DNA of 64,000 nucleotides. It comes from Bacillus andreraoultii (GTDB taxonomy: Bacteria > Bacillota > Bacilli > Bacillales > Caldibacillaceae). The position numbers and the translations under genes are program-made. The notes beneath the pieces were generated by a model. The model was not told the DNA's origin, ran no database searches, and saw only the letters and a list, made by a program, of their open reading frames with translations. The DNA lies in assembly GCF_001244735.1 (NCBI RefSeq), contig NZ_LN868935.1, positions 1 through 64,000 on the forward strand, read 5' to 3'. Positions 28,535 through 36,423 of this stretch are shown here, one piece after another (the first letter of the stretch is position 1; each line of letters starts with the position of its first letter).

Positions 28535-29931
28535 TTGACAGCCCTCCCTTGACCAGCATCAAAAGGATCTGTTGCTGTTGTATCATTTTTTGTTACTTCA
28601 TTTGGACCTTGTTTTATTGTTTTTATGAACAAATAGACCATGGCAATGGCAAGCAGTGTATAAATTAATGAAAATGAAATTAACGAGAAGAGGATTTGTC
28701 CCGAGCTTACACTTGGTGATACACCACTTTCTGTTAACATGAGACCATTCACTACCCATGGTTGACGACCTATTTCTGACATAATCCAACCAGCTGAATT
28801 TGCAATATATGGTAAAAATAATGCTGGGATTAACCATTTTAAGAACCGTACGCTTGTTTCAAGTTTTTTACGATATTGTAATACTAAACCAATGATGCAT
28901 AATAAAATCATTAATCCGCCTGTACCAACCATGATACGGAAGCTCCAAAATGTTGTTTTTACAGGTGGGATATAGTTTCCTTCACCGAACTGATCTTCAT
29001 ATTGTGTTTGTAATGCTTGCATTCCTGGAAGATCCCCAGAGAATTTTCCGTAAGATAAGAAACTTAACATATAAGGAATTTCAATTGACCAGTTATTTTT
29101 TTGATTTTCAGTATCAATACTTGCAATAACTGTCCATGGAGCTGGATCTGGTGTATTTTCCCAAATCCCTTCTGCAGCTGCCATTTTCATTGGTTGTGCT
29201 TCTACTAAATATTGTGATTGTGAGTGACCAGAGAAAGCAATACCTAGTGTTGAAATTAAACCAATAATAAGAGAAATGTTCATTGATTTTTTAAAGAATT
29301 TTAAGTCACGTTTTTTAATTAAGTTCCAGGCTGATATTCCGATTAGTAAAAATGCTGCTGTACAAAGACTTGCAAAAATGGTGTGTGGGAATGAAACTAA
29401 TAATTTTGGATTTGTGATTACAGCAAAAAAGTCATTCATTTCAGCCCGACCATTTGCAACAGCATATCCGACTGGGTTTTGCATAAACGAGTTTGCCGCC
29501 AGTATCCAAAGCGCAGAAAGCATCGTACCGATAGACACCAGCCAAATACTCGCTAAATGGAGTTTTTTTGGCAGCTTATCCCAGCCGAAAATCCATAAGC
29601 CAATAAATGTCGACTCCATAAAGAATGCAAGTAATGCTTCGATTGCGAGCGGTGCACCGAAAACATCACCAACAAACCGTGAGTAATCAGACCAGTTCAT
29701 CCCAAATTGGAATTCTTGGATGATCCCAGTTACTACCCCTACTGCAAAGTTAATTAAAAACAACTTTCCCCAAAACTTTGACATTTTTTTGTAGATTTCT
29801 TCTTTTTTTACAACATACAACGTTTCCATTACGGCGATAATAAATGCTAGACCGATGGATAATGGAACAAAAATGAAGTGAAACAATGTTGTTGATGCAA
29901 ACTGAATCCGTGCTAACAAGACTTCTTCCAT
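28525..29931 (-). CDS. cydA: Cytochrome bd oxidase subunit I
   Basis: A 468-aa subunit carrying hemes b558, b595 and d. N-terminal LLARIQFASTTLFHFIFVPLSIG holds the b595 His, FGMNWSDYSRFVGDVFGAPLA and ESTFIGLWIFGWD follow, and the quinol loop is short (GKFSGDLPG region), as usual for Gram-positive bd-I types. Conserved GRQPWVV is present. AGGAGGGAG precedes the ATG. First gene of cydABDC. A long upstream region with a Rex-like site indicates redox control. Confidence 0.95.
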   Translation of the reverse strand: MEEVLLARIQFASTTLFHFIFVPLSIGLAFIIAVMETLYVVKKEEIYKKMSKFWGKLFLINFAVGVVTGIIQEFQFGMNWSDYSRFVGDVFGAPLAIEALLAFFMESTFIGLWIFGWDKLPKKLHLASIWLVSIGTMLSALWILAANSFMQNPVGYAVANGRAEMNDFFAVITNPKLLVSFPHTIFASLCTAAFLLIGISAWNLIKKRDLKFFKKSMNISLIIGLISTLGIAFSGHSQSQYLVEAQPMKMAAAEGIWENTPDPAPWTVIASIDTENQKNNWSIEIPYMLSFLSYGKFSGDLPGMQALQTQYEDQFGEGNYIPPVKTTFWSFRIMVGTGGLMILLCIIGLVLQYRKKLETSVRFLKWLIPALFLPYIANSAGWIMSEIGRQPWVVNGLMLTESGVSPSVSSGQILFSLISFSLIYTLLAIAMVYLFIKTIKQGPNEVTKNDTTATDPFDAGQGRAVKWN

Positions 29932-30009
29932 TTCTTGTTCTCCCTCCTAAATTTTCAGTACATTTTCAAATACTCTTATTTAAGAATTATAATTACCTAC
30001 ACCTTTATC

Positions 30010-30028
30010 TTATAGGTTTTTCCTATAA
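30010..30028 (-). promoter_or_regulatory. Small hairpin in the cydA leader
   Basis: TTATAGG (30010-30016), five T, CCTATAA (30022-30028): a perfect 7-bp inverted repeat about 80 bp before cydA. It may be an operator or leader hairpin. Confidence 0.45.
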
Positions 30029-30097
30029 TAATGGTGGAATTATTATGGAGGTATTGTGGAATTAATGTTACAAAATTCAATAGTAAATTCGTCAGTT

Positions 30098-30115
30098 TTG
30101 TGACAAATTACACAA
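30098..30115. promoter_or_regulatory. Rex-like operator upstream of cydA
   Basis: TTGTGACAAATTACACAA matches the Rex pattern TTGTGAnnnnnnTCACAA at 11 of 12 half-site positions. Rex (an NADH-sensing repressor) controls cydABCD in B. subtilis. The site is about 170 bp upstream of cydA. A clear -10/-35 pair was not assigned; a second, poorer TTGTAA...CCACAA motif lies at about 30053-30072. Confidence 0.75.
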
Positions 30116-30240
30116 CTTTGTAGATAGTTCGTGGCGTTTTTTTTGGAAGTCTGTCATGTGTGACAAGAAGATTCGCTTTACATGTAAACGAGTGATTCAT
30201 GTACACTTGGTGACCTTTTCATTGGTAGTCTACTCGGATT

Positions 30241-30447
30241 GGGCGTCTAGAACTCTTCTAGATGACCGTTTCTTCCTTTTTCACCGCGATTTGGGCGTCT
30301 ACAACCATTTTAGATGACCGTTTCTTCCTTTTTCTCCGTGGTTTGGGCGTCTACAACCGCTATAGAGGACCGTTTATCCTTTTCCTCCGCGTAAAGGGCA
30401 TCAACAACCATTCTAAATGACCCTCCTTACCACTTCTTCCATTCAAA
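30241..30447. repeat. 52-bp tandem repeat array, locus 1
   Basis: Units start with GGGCGTCTA at 30241, 30293 and 30345 (period 52), then GGGCATCAA at 30396 (period 51). Each carries TCTA...TAGA as an inverted pair and ATGACCGTTTC in the middle. Degenerate units appear to extend on both sides (about 30189-30538). The array lies between cydA and the MBL gene, with no open reading frame. The same unit recurs at 60654. Confidence 0.85.
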
Positions 30448-30550
30448 GAGTATCTATAACTCTTCTCCATAACCGTTCCATCATTTTTACCTTAAATTGG
30501 ACACCTACGCCAATTCTAGTTCTCGCTTATTTACGGAAATACGATAGCAT

Positions 30551-30582
30551 TAAAAAAATCCTCTAATTCAAGTTAGAGGATT
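30551..30582 (-). terminator. Terminator of the MBL-fold gene
   Basis: AATCCTCTAA pairs with TTAGAGGATT, followed on the minus strand by TTTTTAA. It starts three bases after the stop codon. Confidence 0.9.
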
Positions 30583-30584
30583 CA

Positions 30585-31523
30585 CTAGCTTTCCAACGAA
30601 CGAAACTTACATATTCCATTTTCTTCTATTCGTTCTATCTTTCCCATGTTCTCTAGATAGATCAAACGCGTTAGTGATGCCATAAAGGGGCTAAGCATTT
30701 GTTCAAGGTTTAATTTATCGTAAACACGAAGACAGATGTCTAGTGCCGTTTTTGCGTCATTTTCACATACAAGTCGATACACTTGTCGCAATCGTTTCTC
30801 ATGACTGTTTCGAATTTCTTCAATCCGGTCTTGAAGTTGATAGATTATTTCTCCATGGCCAGGTAAAGCAATGTCTGTAGGAAATTTATCAATTTTATCC
30901 AATGACTCAAAATAATCATTTAATAAGTCCATCTCTTCCCCTACCCACAGACCGATTACTGGCGAAATGTGTTTTAAGATGTGATCACCAATAATCATTA
31001 TTTTTTTCTCGCGGTTATAAAAACAGTAATGATCATATGCATGACCTGGTGTCCAAATAACATCGTACAAGTCCTTTCCTAAGCGGATCTCGTCACCGTC
31101 TTCGAAAAACTCATCCGGTTTAAAATCATATTGGAAACTTGTATCTGGTATTTTATTCGGAATAGCTGGAACACCATGTCGCATCACTAATTCCTTCATC
31201 CTGTCCTGAAAATTAGGTTGAAGATACTTTTTCATTTCCCCATAGCCTAATTTTGACACAACTACTGGAACCCCGATTTCTTCTTGAAACCATTTCGCTA
31301 AACCAATATGATCTTGGTGAACATGGGTGAGAACAATTTTTTCGATTTTATACCCAGAATTCATCATTTCTTGCCATTGTTGGATTCCCGTTTTTGAATA
31401 CATACCCGTATCAATGATTGTGTAGCCATTTTCTCCTCTAATTAAAAAACAATTTGTCTCCCCCATTCCACTAGGATAATTTATTGTCACTAAATCTATT
31501 TCTTCAGTTATATGTTGTAACAC
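30585..31523 (-). CDS. MBL-fold metallo-hydrolase
   Basis: A 312-aa metallo-beta-lactamase-fold hydrolase. The di-metal motif LTHVHQDHIGLA (HxHxDH) is present, with further ligands in WTPGHAYDHYCFY, IIGDHILKH and LPGHGEII, and a C-terminal helical domain resembling the LACTB2-type winged helix (from about residue 240). It resembles YobT-like or LACTB2-like proteins; substrate (thioester, RNA or other) is unknown. Single gene. Confidence 0.87.
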   Translation of the reverse strand: MLQHITEEIDLVTINYPSGMGETNCFLIRGENGYTIIDTGMYSKTGIQQWQEMMNSGYKIEKIVLTHVHQDHIGLAKWFQEEIGVPVVVSKLGYGEMKKYLQPNFQDRMKELVMRHGVPAIPNKIPDTSFQYDFKPDEFFEDGDEIRLGKDLYDVIWTPGHAYDHYCFYNREKKIMIIGDHILKHISPVIGLWVGEEMDLLNDYFESLDKIDKFPTDIALPGHGEIIYQLQDRIEEIRNSHEKRLRQVYRLVCENDAKTALDICLRVYDKLNLEQMLSPFMASLTRLIYLENMGKIERIEENGICKFRSLES

Positions 31524-31669
31524 GTCCCAAAATCTCCTTTAATAAACGAAAAGTATTTGACTTTTTTATTAGATTATTATTGAAATTGATTATATTTTAT
31601 CGAGAAACAAGGAATTTTGCAAAAGGAGTCGCCTGATAATAAGAATTATTTATTTTTTCTAAATTTATG

Positions 31670-31698
31670 TTGACACTGACCGATTAAAGTTGTAATCT
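31670..31698 (+). promoter_or_regulatory. Promoter of the SAM riboswitch transcript
   Basis: TTGACA (31670-31675), 17-bp spacer, TAATCT (31693-31698), ending about 30 bp before the riboswitch. Confidence 0.82.
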
Positions 31699-31728
31699 AA
31701 TAACTAATAAAATTGAATAGTGGGAATT

Positions 31729-31825
31729 CTTATCCAGAGAGGTGGAGGGACTGGCCCTGTGAAACCTCGGCAGCGGACTTATAAAAGTACTGTGCCAATT
31801 CCAGTAGCAAATGCTTAAAGATAAG
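31729..31825 (+). ncRNA. SAM-I riboswitch (S-box)
   Basis: The conserved S-box core is present: CTTATCCAGAGAGGTGGAGG, then GACTGGCCCTGTGAAACCTC and GGCAGCGG, GTGCCAATTCC and closing GATAAG (pairs with the first CTTATC to form P1). A terminator follows 25 nt later. When SAM binds, transcription ends before the cyclase gene; the GATAAGAAGAG segment can pair with the terminator's CTCTTCTT as anti-terminator. Confidence 0.97.
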
Positions 31826-31850
31826 AAGAGAAATTATGTTTATAAACGAT

Positions 31851-31880
31851 AACCTCTTCTTTTCATAAGAAGAGGTTTTT
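31851..31880 (+). terminator. SAM-dependent terminator of the S-box
   Basis: AACCTCTTCTT pairs with AAGAAGAGGTT, followed by TTTAATTT. It is the expression platform of the riboswitch upstream of it. Confidence 0.92.
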
Positions 31881-31904
31881 AATTTAATGAATGGAGTGTT
31901 GGCT

Positions 31905-32663
31905 ATGTCTAATAATATTGCGAATGAGAACATTTACTTACTGAAAGCTTTACAGTTTTTAAAAGAAAAAAAATGGGTCGATCTCACACATTCATTTGGT
32001 CCAGAGTCACCACATTTTTCAGCATTTGATCATGCCGAATTCAAAACATTATTTACCCATGAAGATGGATTTTTTGCTCAACAATTTTCCTTTGCTGGAC
32101 AGTATGGTACGCATATCGATGCACCAATCCATTTTGTACCGAATCGCCGTTTTTTAGAGGATTTAAGCTTAAAGGAACTTGTTCTACCACTTGTCGTTAT
32201 TGATAAATCTGAAGAAGTTGCTAAAAATCCAGATTTCATATTATCGGTTGGGGATATTTTACAATTTGAAGAAGAGTACGGAAAAATTGAAGCAGGAACA
32301 TTTGTTGCACTGCGTACGGACTGGAGTAAGCGTTGGCCTAATGTTGAAGCTTTTAACAATAAAGATGCGGAAGGGAACAACCACACACCTGGTTGGGGAT
32401 TAGAAGCATTGAAGTTCTTATTTGAGGAAAGAAGAGTAAAAGCAATTGGACATGAAACATTTGATACAGATGCAAGTGTCGACTATCAGAAAAATGGTAA
32501 ACTTGTCGGTGAGTATTACGTTTTGGATCAAGATACGTATCAAATTGAACTATTGACGAATTTAGACAAAGTTCCTGCAAAAGGGGCAATTATTTTTAAC
32601 ATCGTGGCGAAACCGGAAAAAGCATCTGGGTTTCCTGTCCGCTCATTTGCAATTTTGCCATAA
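31905..32663 (+). CDS. Cyclase-family hydrolase (kynurenine formamidase-like), SAM-riboswitch controlled
   Basis: A 252-aa member of the cyclase/KynB fold. The metal-binding motif GQYGTHIDAPIHFV (HxGTHxDxPxHF-like) and DLTHSF near the N-terminus are clear. Members hydrolyse N-formylkynurenine or other amides and lactones; no tryptophan-degradation gene is next to it, so kynurenine formamidase activity is not supported by context. The ATG at 31905 has GGAGTG upstream; the frame opens at 31887. A SAM-I riboswitch in the leader links it to methionine, cysteine or SAM metabolism. Confidence 0.9.
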   Translation: MSNNIANENIYLLKALQFLKEKKWVDLTHSFGPESPHFSAFDHAEFKTLFTHEDGFFAQQFSFAGQYGTHIDAPIHFVPNRRFLEDLSLKELVLPLVVIDKSEEVAKNPDFILSVGDILQFEEEYGKIEAGTFVALRTDWSKRWPNVEAFNNKDAEGNNHTPGWGLEALKFLFEERRVKAIGHETFDTDASVDYQKNGKLVGEYYVLDQDTYQIELLTNLDKVPAKGAIIFNIVAKPEKASGFPVRSFAILP

Positions 32664-32707
32664 TATATAGGAAGATAAAGATTTTCCTTGAACAAATCCC
32701 CGAATGA

Positions 32708-32738
32708 AAGAGGACTTGTAACACCAAGTCTTCTTTTT
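32708..32738 (+). terminator. Terminator of the cyclase gene
   Basis: AAGAGGACTTG pairs with CAAGTCTTCTT (one G-T), followed by TTTGG. Repeat copy B abuts it. Confidence 0.78.
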
Positions 32739-32848
32739 GGCTAATAGGGAGGCTCTAGCAGCTACATCAAAGCTGAAAAACTCTTTTTCTCATCAAGCGA
32801 ACTTTAGTCTCTTGTTTCATCAAGGCTTGTGTCTCTAGAGTTTTCTTT
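32737..32848 (-). repeat. Modular terminator-adjacent repeat, copy B (short form)
   Basis: Plus strand begins TTGGCTAATAGGGAGGCTCT, then GCTACATCAAAGCTGAAAAA, GCGAACTTTAGTCTCT, and ends AGTTTTCTTT. The TTGGCTAATAGG end touches the cyclase terminator. Downstream of the other end lies about 100 bp without a gene, then the terminator of the lipoprotein gene. Confidence 0.75.
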
Positions 32849-32950
32849 ATATGTCAGGAAGCCGTATCATATCATGCATTAAGATATACGAAGTAAAAGG
32901 AATTGGATAAAAGCATTGTTTTGATAAAGAAATTGACTAACACATATGTT

Positions 32951-32993
32951 AAAAATAAATACCCTCCTGTTAGAGTGGAAAATACGGGAGGGT
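32951..32993 (-). terminator. Terminator of the lipoprotein gene
   Basis: On the minus strand ACCCTCC pairs with GGAGGGT over a 19-nt loop, followed by ATTTATTTTT. Confidence 0.8.
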
Positions 32994-33032
32994 GTTAACG
33001 CAAAGGTAATTTTAAGAGTTCCTTATCAAATT

Positions 33033-34064
33033 TTAATTTACTACCCCTATTCTTGATTTATTCATGGATTCCGTAATATCGAAATTTATTATTAAGTGTC
33101 CATCATTGTCAAAAGAAGCGAACACTGGGTTTTCTTCTTCGGTTATATTTATATCAATTGGGTTTAGTTTGTTTTTAATCATCTTATAAAAATATAATTT
33201 ATTGTTACTATCCAGAATAACAAGTTTATCTTTATAAGTGTCGAAATGATTGATGAAGTCGCCATGCTTTAATGAATGATATGTTTTCGTTTCTATATCA
33301 AAATACCCAAAATCTTGGTTTGTCCAATCTGTTTGATCATCAAAATTAATCGAAAATATTTTACCATCAGAATAAGTCGCATATGCCGGATAGGCCCTCG
33401 GAGCTTGGTAGTTTTCTATTTTTTTGCTATGAACATTATATAGATAATAATACCCTTTTCCATTCATTGTATCTGTCCATAATAAATACTCATTATCTAA
33501 ATAGACAGATGCATTATATAAAGAGTAATCATTGATGTCTGCCACATCTATTGTTTCATTTGTTGTTAGATTATGTAGTTTGACTTTAATCTGATTAGAA
33601 TGACTTAATTCTACCCAAGCTACATAATGATTATAGAGTTCCGGGGAAAGAATTGTTAAGTATTTAGGATTTGTTTCAGCAAGAGTTTTAATTTTCCCAT
33701 TTAACAAGTTCATAGATAAAATTTTCTCATTATAACCATCAGCACTCGAGTCTACCCAAACTAACCAATCATCATTTACTTCTGTTTTTTGCATAGAAGA
33801 TTCTTCATACTCCGATTTATACAGTAACTCCTCTTTTCCTGTTTTCATATTATATTTTATTAGTGAGTCTACATTGTATGTGTTAAAAGTATGATTACTT
33901 ACATTTACGAACATTTCTCCTTCATGGATTACGGGATGATTGTAATTACGATAGGGTATTTCAATAACAGTTTCTTTATTTTGTTCTTTTATTAATTTTT
34001 CATGACTACAGCCAGCAACCATTGTAAGAGTAATTGTAGAAATTAGAAGGATATTTTTAAACAT
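33033..34064 (-). CDS. Putative beta-propeller lipoprotein of unknown function
   Basis: A 343-aa protein with a lipoprotein signal (about 19 residues, lipobox MVAGC). The rest is rich in beta strands with repeated Trp/Tyr-Asp motifs (DWLVWVDSSADGYN, HYVAWVELSH, EYLLWTDTMNG, GKIFSINFDDQTDW) at about 45-residue intervals, as in a beta-propeller. No catalytic motif is recognised. It follows the C39-like peptidase by 59 bp in the same direction, so the two may be one unit. Not recognised as a named family. Confidence 0.75.
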   Translation of the reverse strand: MFKNILLISTITLTMVAGCSHEKLIKEQNKETVIEIPYRNYNHPVIHEGEMFVNVSNHTFNTYNVDSLIKYNMKTGKEELLYKSEYEESSMQKTEVNDDWLVWVDSSADGYNEKILSMNLLNGKIKTLAETNPKYLTILSPELYNHYVAWVELSHSNQIKVKLHNLTTNETIDVADINDYSLYNASVYLDNEYLLWTDTMNGKGYYYLYNVHSKKIENYQAPRAYPAYATYSDGKIFSINFDDQTDWTNQDFGYFDIETKTYHSLKHGDFINHFDTYKDKLVILDSNNKLYFYKMIKNKLNPIDINITEEENPVFASFDNDGHLIINFDITESMNKSRIGVVN

Positions 34065-34123
34065 AGTTATTCACCCTGCTTTATATTGAGACTAGTGAGA
34101 ATAATCTCTAGTCCCTGATTGGA

Positions 34124-34957
34124 TTAATATGCCATCGCCTTGTTTGTCCCTGCTTTATCTGCCTCATATACTGCTCTGAATACACCGTTTGATGTAGTTG
34201 AACCAACGGGATCCCATCTTATACCTCTATAAGTACTATTATAATGAGGATCTACAGTTCTCATTTTTTTAGACCCAGTTGAGTAATTATGTGAGTAACC
34301 ACTAATGGTATTATAGTGTCTAATAGATTTTCCGCTATATCTTGGCAAATATTTTGTTTGTAACAATACAATAGGAGCGTTTGTTCGATTTCTTAAGACT
34401 CCCTTTATTCTTGTTTCAAAAGTTGATCGTGGATTACTCACATTTGTTAGATCTGCTGCAACATATGGGTTTCCACTAAATCCGAATGTGCTTTTATATG
34501 CATTTAATCCCTTTGCAATTCCTGATGTTGTACTACCGTTAGTAGTTGTACCGATTTTTGAGGCCAAAGTTGATTGACTAGGTAAACTAGTTGATGAGCC
34601 TATTTTTGATTTATGAAAACTTAATGATTGTCTAACTGAAGCAGGGCCACAATAATAGCCATTTTCCTGTGCAAAGTTAGTTACTGAAATTAAATAGTAC
34701 TCTCCATCAGGATTAGCTTTTACACCGAAGTCTTCACTTAAAGAACTTTCTAATGACTTATCTTTTTGTTGGGCTAATTTATTTAACTTCAACTCATCAG
34801 AAATACTTAATGAATTGTCATTAAGTACTGCACCAGTATTAGATGCATTTAAATCATTTTTTTCACTTTCATTTGCAAAAACAAAATTAGGAGTAATAAA
34901 TAGAAACAATGAAAGCGAACAGATAATTATTGGTCTTGTCCATTTTTTCTTAATCAT
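34124..34957 (-). CDS. Secreted C39-like cysteine peptidase-domain protein
   Basis: A 277-aa secreted protein. Signal peptide of about 28 residues (KKKWTRPIIICSLSLFLFITPNFVFA), a propeptide-like polar region (30-80), then a papain-like C39 domain with candidate catalytic Cys in NGYYCGPASVRQSL, His in IRHYNTISGYSH and Asp in RTVDPHYN. Length and lack of a transporter domain separate it from bacteriocin-processing ABC peptidases. Target unknown. A 12-kb neighbourhood shows no bacteriocin precursor. GGAGGGAG and AAGGG precede the ATG. Confidence 0.82.
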   Translation of the reverse strand: MIKKKWTRPIIICSLSLFLFITPNFVFANESEKNDLNASNTGAVLNDNSLSISDELKLNKLAQQKDKSLESSLSEDFGVKANPDGEYYLISVTNFAQENGYYCGPASVRQSLSFHKSKIGSSTSLPSQSTLASKIGTTTNGSTTSGIAKGLNAYKSTFGFSGNPYVAADLTNVSNPRSTFETRIKGVLRNRTNAPIVLLQTKYLPRYSGKSIRHYNTISGYSHNYSTGSKKMRTVDPHYNSTYRGIRWDPVGSTTSNGVFRAVYEADKAGTNKAMAY

Positions 34958-35008
34958 ATTTCCCTTGTTCTCCCTCCAAAATTAAATAACCGGCCGATTA
35001 TATATATA

Positions 35009-35034
35009 TAATATCACGGAATATTTTGATATTA
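35009..35034 (-). promoter_or_regulatory. Inverted repeat upstream of the C39-like gene
   Basis: TAATATCA (35009-35016) and TGATATTA (35027-35034): 8-bp perfect arms 10 bp apart, in the promoter region with TA-rich -10-like sequence. A candidate operator only. Confidence 0.5.
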
Positions 35035-35095
35035 AAGACTTTTTTACAGCTATGAAGAGTAAATTTATCAATTTTTCTTCTGTTTTTTTATTTAT

Positions 35096-35322
35096 TTATA
35101 CCCGTCTTAAGCAATGTTCACAATGCTTGTCACAAAAGGTGTGCAACCCTGTTCCATCAATGCTGACTCCCCAATATTTTCCTTCCATTCGATAGGATTC
35201 AAAAGATTTTTTTCAATAACTCTTTAATCATATAAGTTCTGATTTTCTCGAGTTCATTCACATCTAAACCAGATAAAAAGTCGTTGTCTATTTTAAAAAA
35301 ACATACTACTTAAACTATCGTT
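35096..35322 (-). pseudogene. Transposase fragment (DDE type), degenerate
   Basis: In one minus-strand frame GKYWGVSIDGTGLHTFCDK is followed by HCEHCLRRV and a stop; in a shifted frame just upstream is FLSGLDVNELEKIRTYMIKE. The DGTG...HCEHC pattern is typical of a DDE transposase N-terminal region. The pieces are separated by a frameshift and no catalytic C-terminus remains. No inverted repeats are visible. Confidence 0.72.
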
Positions 35323-35437
35323 GGTGTTCTATAAGAGAACGTGGATGCCGACTTTCTCTTTAATCTGTATTTCATGCTCTTTTCATATGATTAGAGAACT
35401 TTATGGATTAAACGTAAAATAAATAATATAAAAACCA

Positions 35438-35468
35438 TTGACCTTTCCGTTACGTTAACGTGTATTGT
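35438..35468 (+). promoter_or_regulatory. MerR-type promoter with 19-bp spacer
   Basis: TTGACC (35438-35443), 19-bp spacer, TATTGT (35463-35468); the spacer contains the 10-bp palindrome ACGTTAACGT. The long spacer is the signature of MerR-family-activated promoters, so autoregulation by the gene that follows is inferred. Confidence 0.78.
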
Positions 35469-35490
35469 TATTTTTAAAGGAGGTGGCAAA

Positions 35491-36249
35491 TTGGAATATA
35501 CGATTCAGAAGCTTGCAAACATAGCAGGTATTAGTACACGTACTTTACGGTATTATGATGAAATCGATCTTTTAAAACCTGCTAAAATGAATTCATCGGG
35601 CTATCGAATTTATGGTGGAAAAGAAGTTAATCGGCTACAACAAATCATGTTTTATCGGGAACTCGGTGTCCCTTTAGAAACAATTAAGGAGATTATTTCA
35701 AATCCTAATTTCGATGAAAAGGCTGCACTACAAAGTCATTTACATTACTTATTAGAAAAAAAGGCTCAAATTGATTTATTAATTGACAATGTTAGGAAAA
35801 CAATTGCAAATAAAAAAGGAGGTAAAGAAATGTCTGATCAAGAAAGATTTATCGGTTTTAAAAAACAGTTAATTGAAGAAAATGAGAAGAAATATGGAAA
35901 GGAAATCCGTGAAAAATACGGTAAGGAAACGGTTGATGCATCGAATAAAAAACTTATCGACATGTCAGAAACAGAATATAATGAAGCAAATAAACTTTCC
36001 GGCGAGATCAATGCGGCTCTTCGTGAGGCGATGAAAACTGGTAACCCTCAAAGTGAGCAAGCTAAAAAAGTGGCTTTCATGCATAAAAAGTGGCTTTCAT
36101 ACTATTGGCCTCAATATAGTGAGGAAGCTCATCGGGGACTTGCACAAATGTATGTAGATGACGAACGGTTTAAATCTTATTATGATGAGATTGAACTAGG
36201 TGCAGCACAATTTTTACGCGATGCCATCTTTTCTTTTACAAAAAAATAA
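35491..36249 (+). CDS. MerR-family regulator with TipAS-like domain
   Basis: A 252-aa protein: MerR winged helix-turn-helix (residues 1-70, with GISTRTLRYYDEIDLLKP), coiled-coil dimer helix, then a TipAS-type antibiotic-binding domain from about residue 120. Members (Mta, TipA) bind drugs and activate efflux genes or themselves. It starts with TTG at 35491, preceded by GGAGGTGG. It sits alone; no transporter lies directly downstream, unlike Mta regulons. Confidence 0.9.
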   Translation: MEYTIQKLANIAGISTRTLRYYDEIDLLKPAKMNSSGYRIYGGKEVNRLQQIMFYRELGVPLETIKEIISNPNFDEKAALQSHLHYLLEKKAQIDLLIDNVRKTIANKKGGKEMSDQERFIGFKKQLIEENEKKYGKEIREKYGKETVDASNKKLIDMSETEYNEANKLSGEINAALREAMKTGNPQSEQAKKVAFMHKKWLSYYWPQYSEEAHRGLAQMYVDDERFKSYYDEIELGAAQFLRDAIFSFTKK

Positions 36250-36285
36250 TTTTATCTAAAGCGTTCTAAACAACTTGTTCCTAAA

Positions 36286-36342
36286 AATAATAGAGGCTAT
36301 CCAGAAAATCGTATTTTTGATTTCCGGATGCCCCCTTTTCAT
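36286..36342. terminator. Bidirectional terminator, merR-type gene / ftsH
   Basis: GGCTATCCAGAAAATC pairs with GATTTCCGGATGCC (mismatches in the stem). CCCCTTTTC follows on plus and TATTATTTTT on minus. Confidence 0.72.
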
Positions 36343-36423
36343 GTTTCAAAACCTTGATAGATGAACATTCTTAATTAGCGCATTTTTTGGGATATCCACT
36401 TTTCGGACTGCCTTACAATTTTG

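Noticed and set aside
30189-30538. CRISPR array at the 52-bp repeats
   Set aside because: The repeats are directly adjacent with no unique spacers of fixed length, units drift, and no cas gene is in the window.
34124-34957. Bacteriocin-processing system for the C39-like gene
   Set aside because: No double-glycine precursor, ABC exporter with C39 domain or immunity gene was found nearby.
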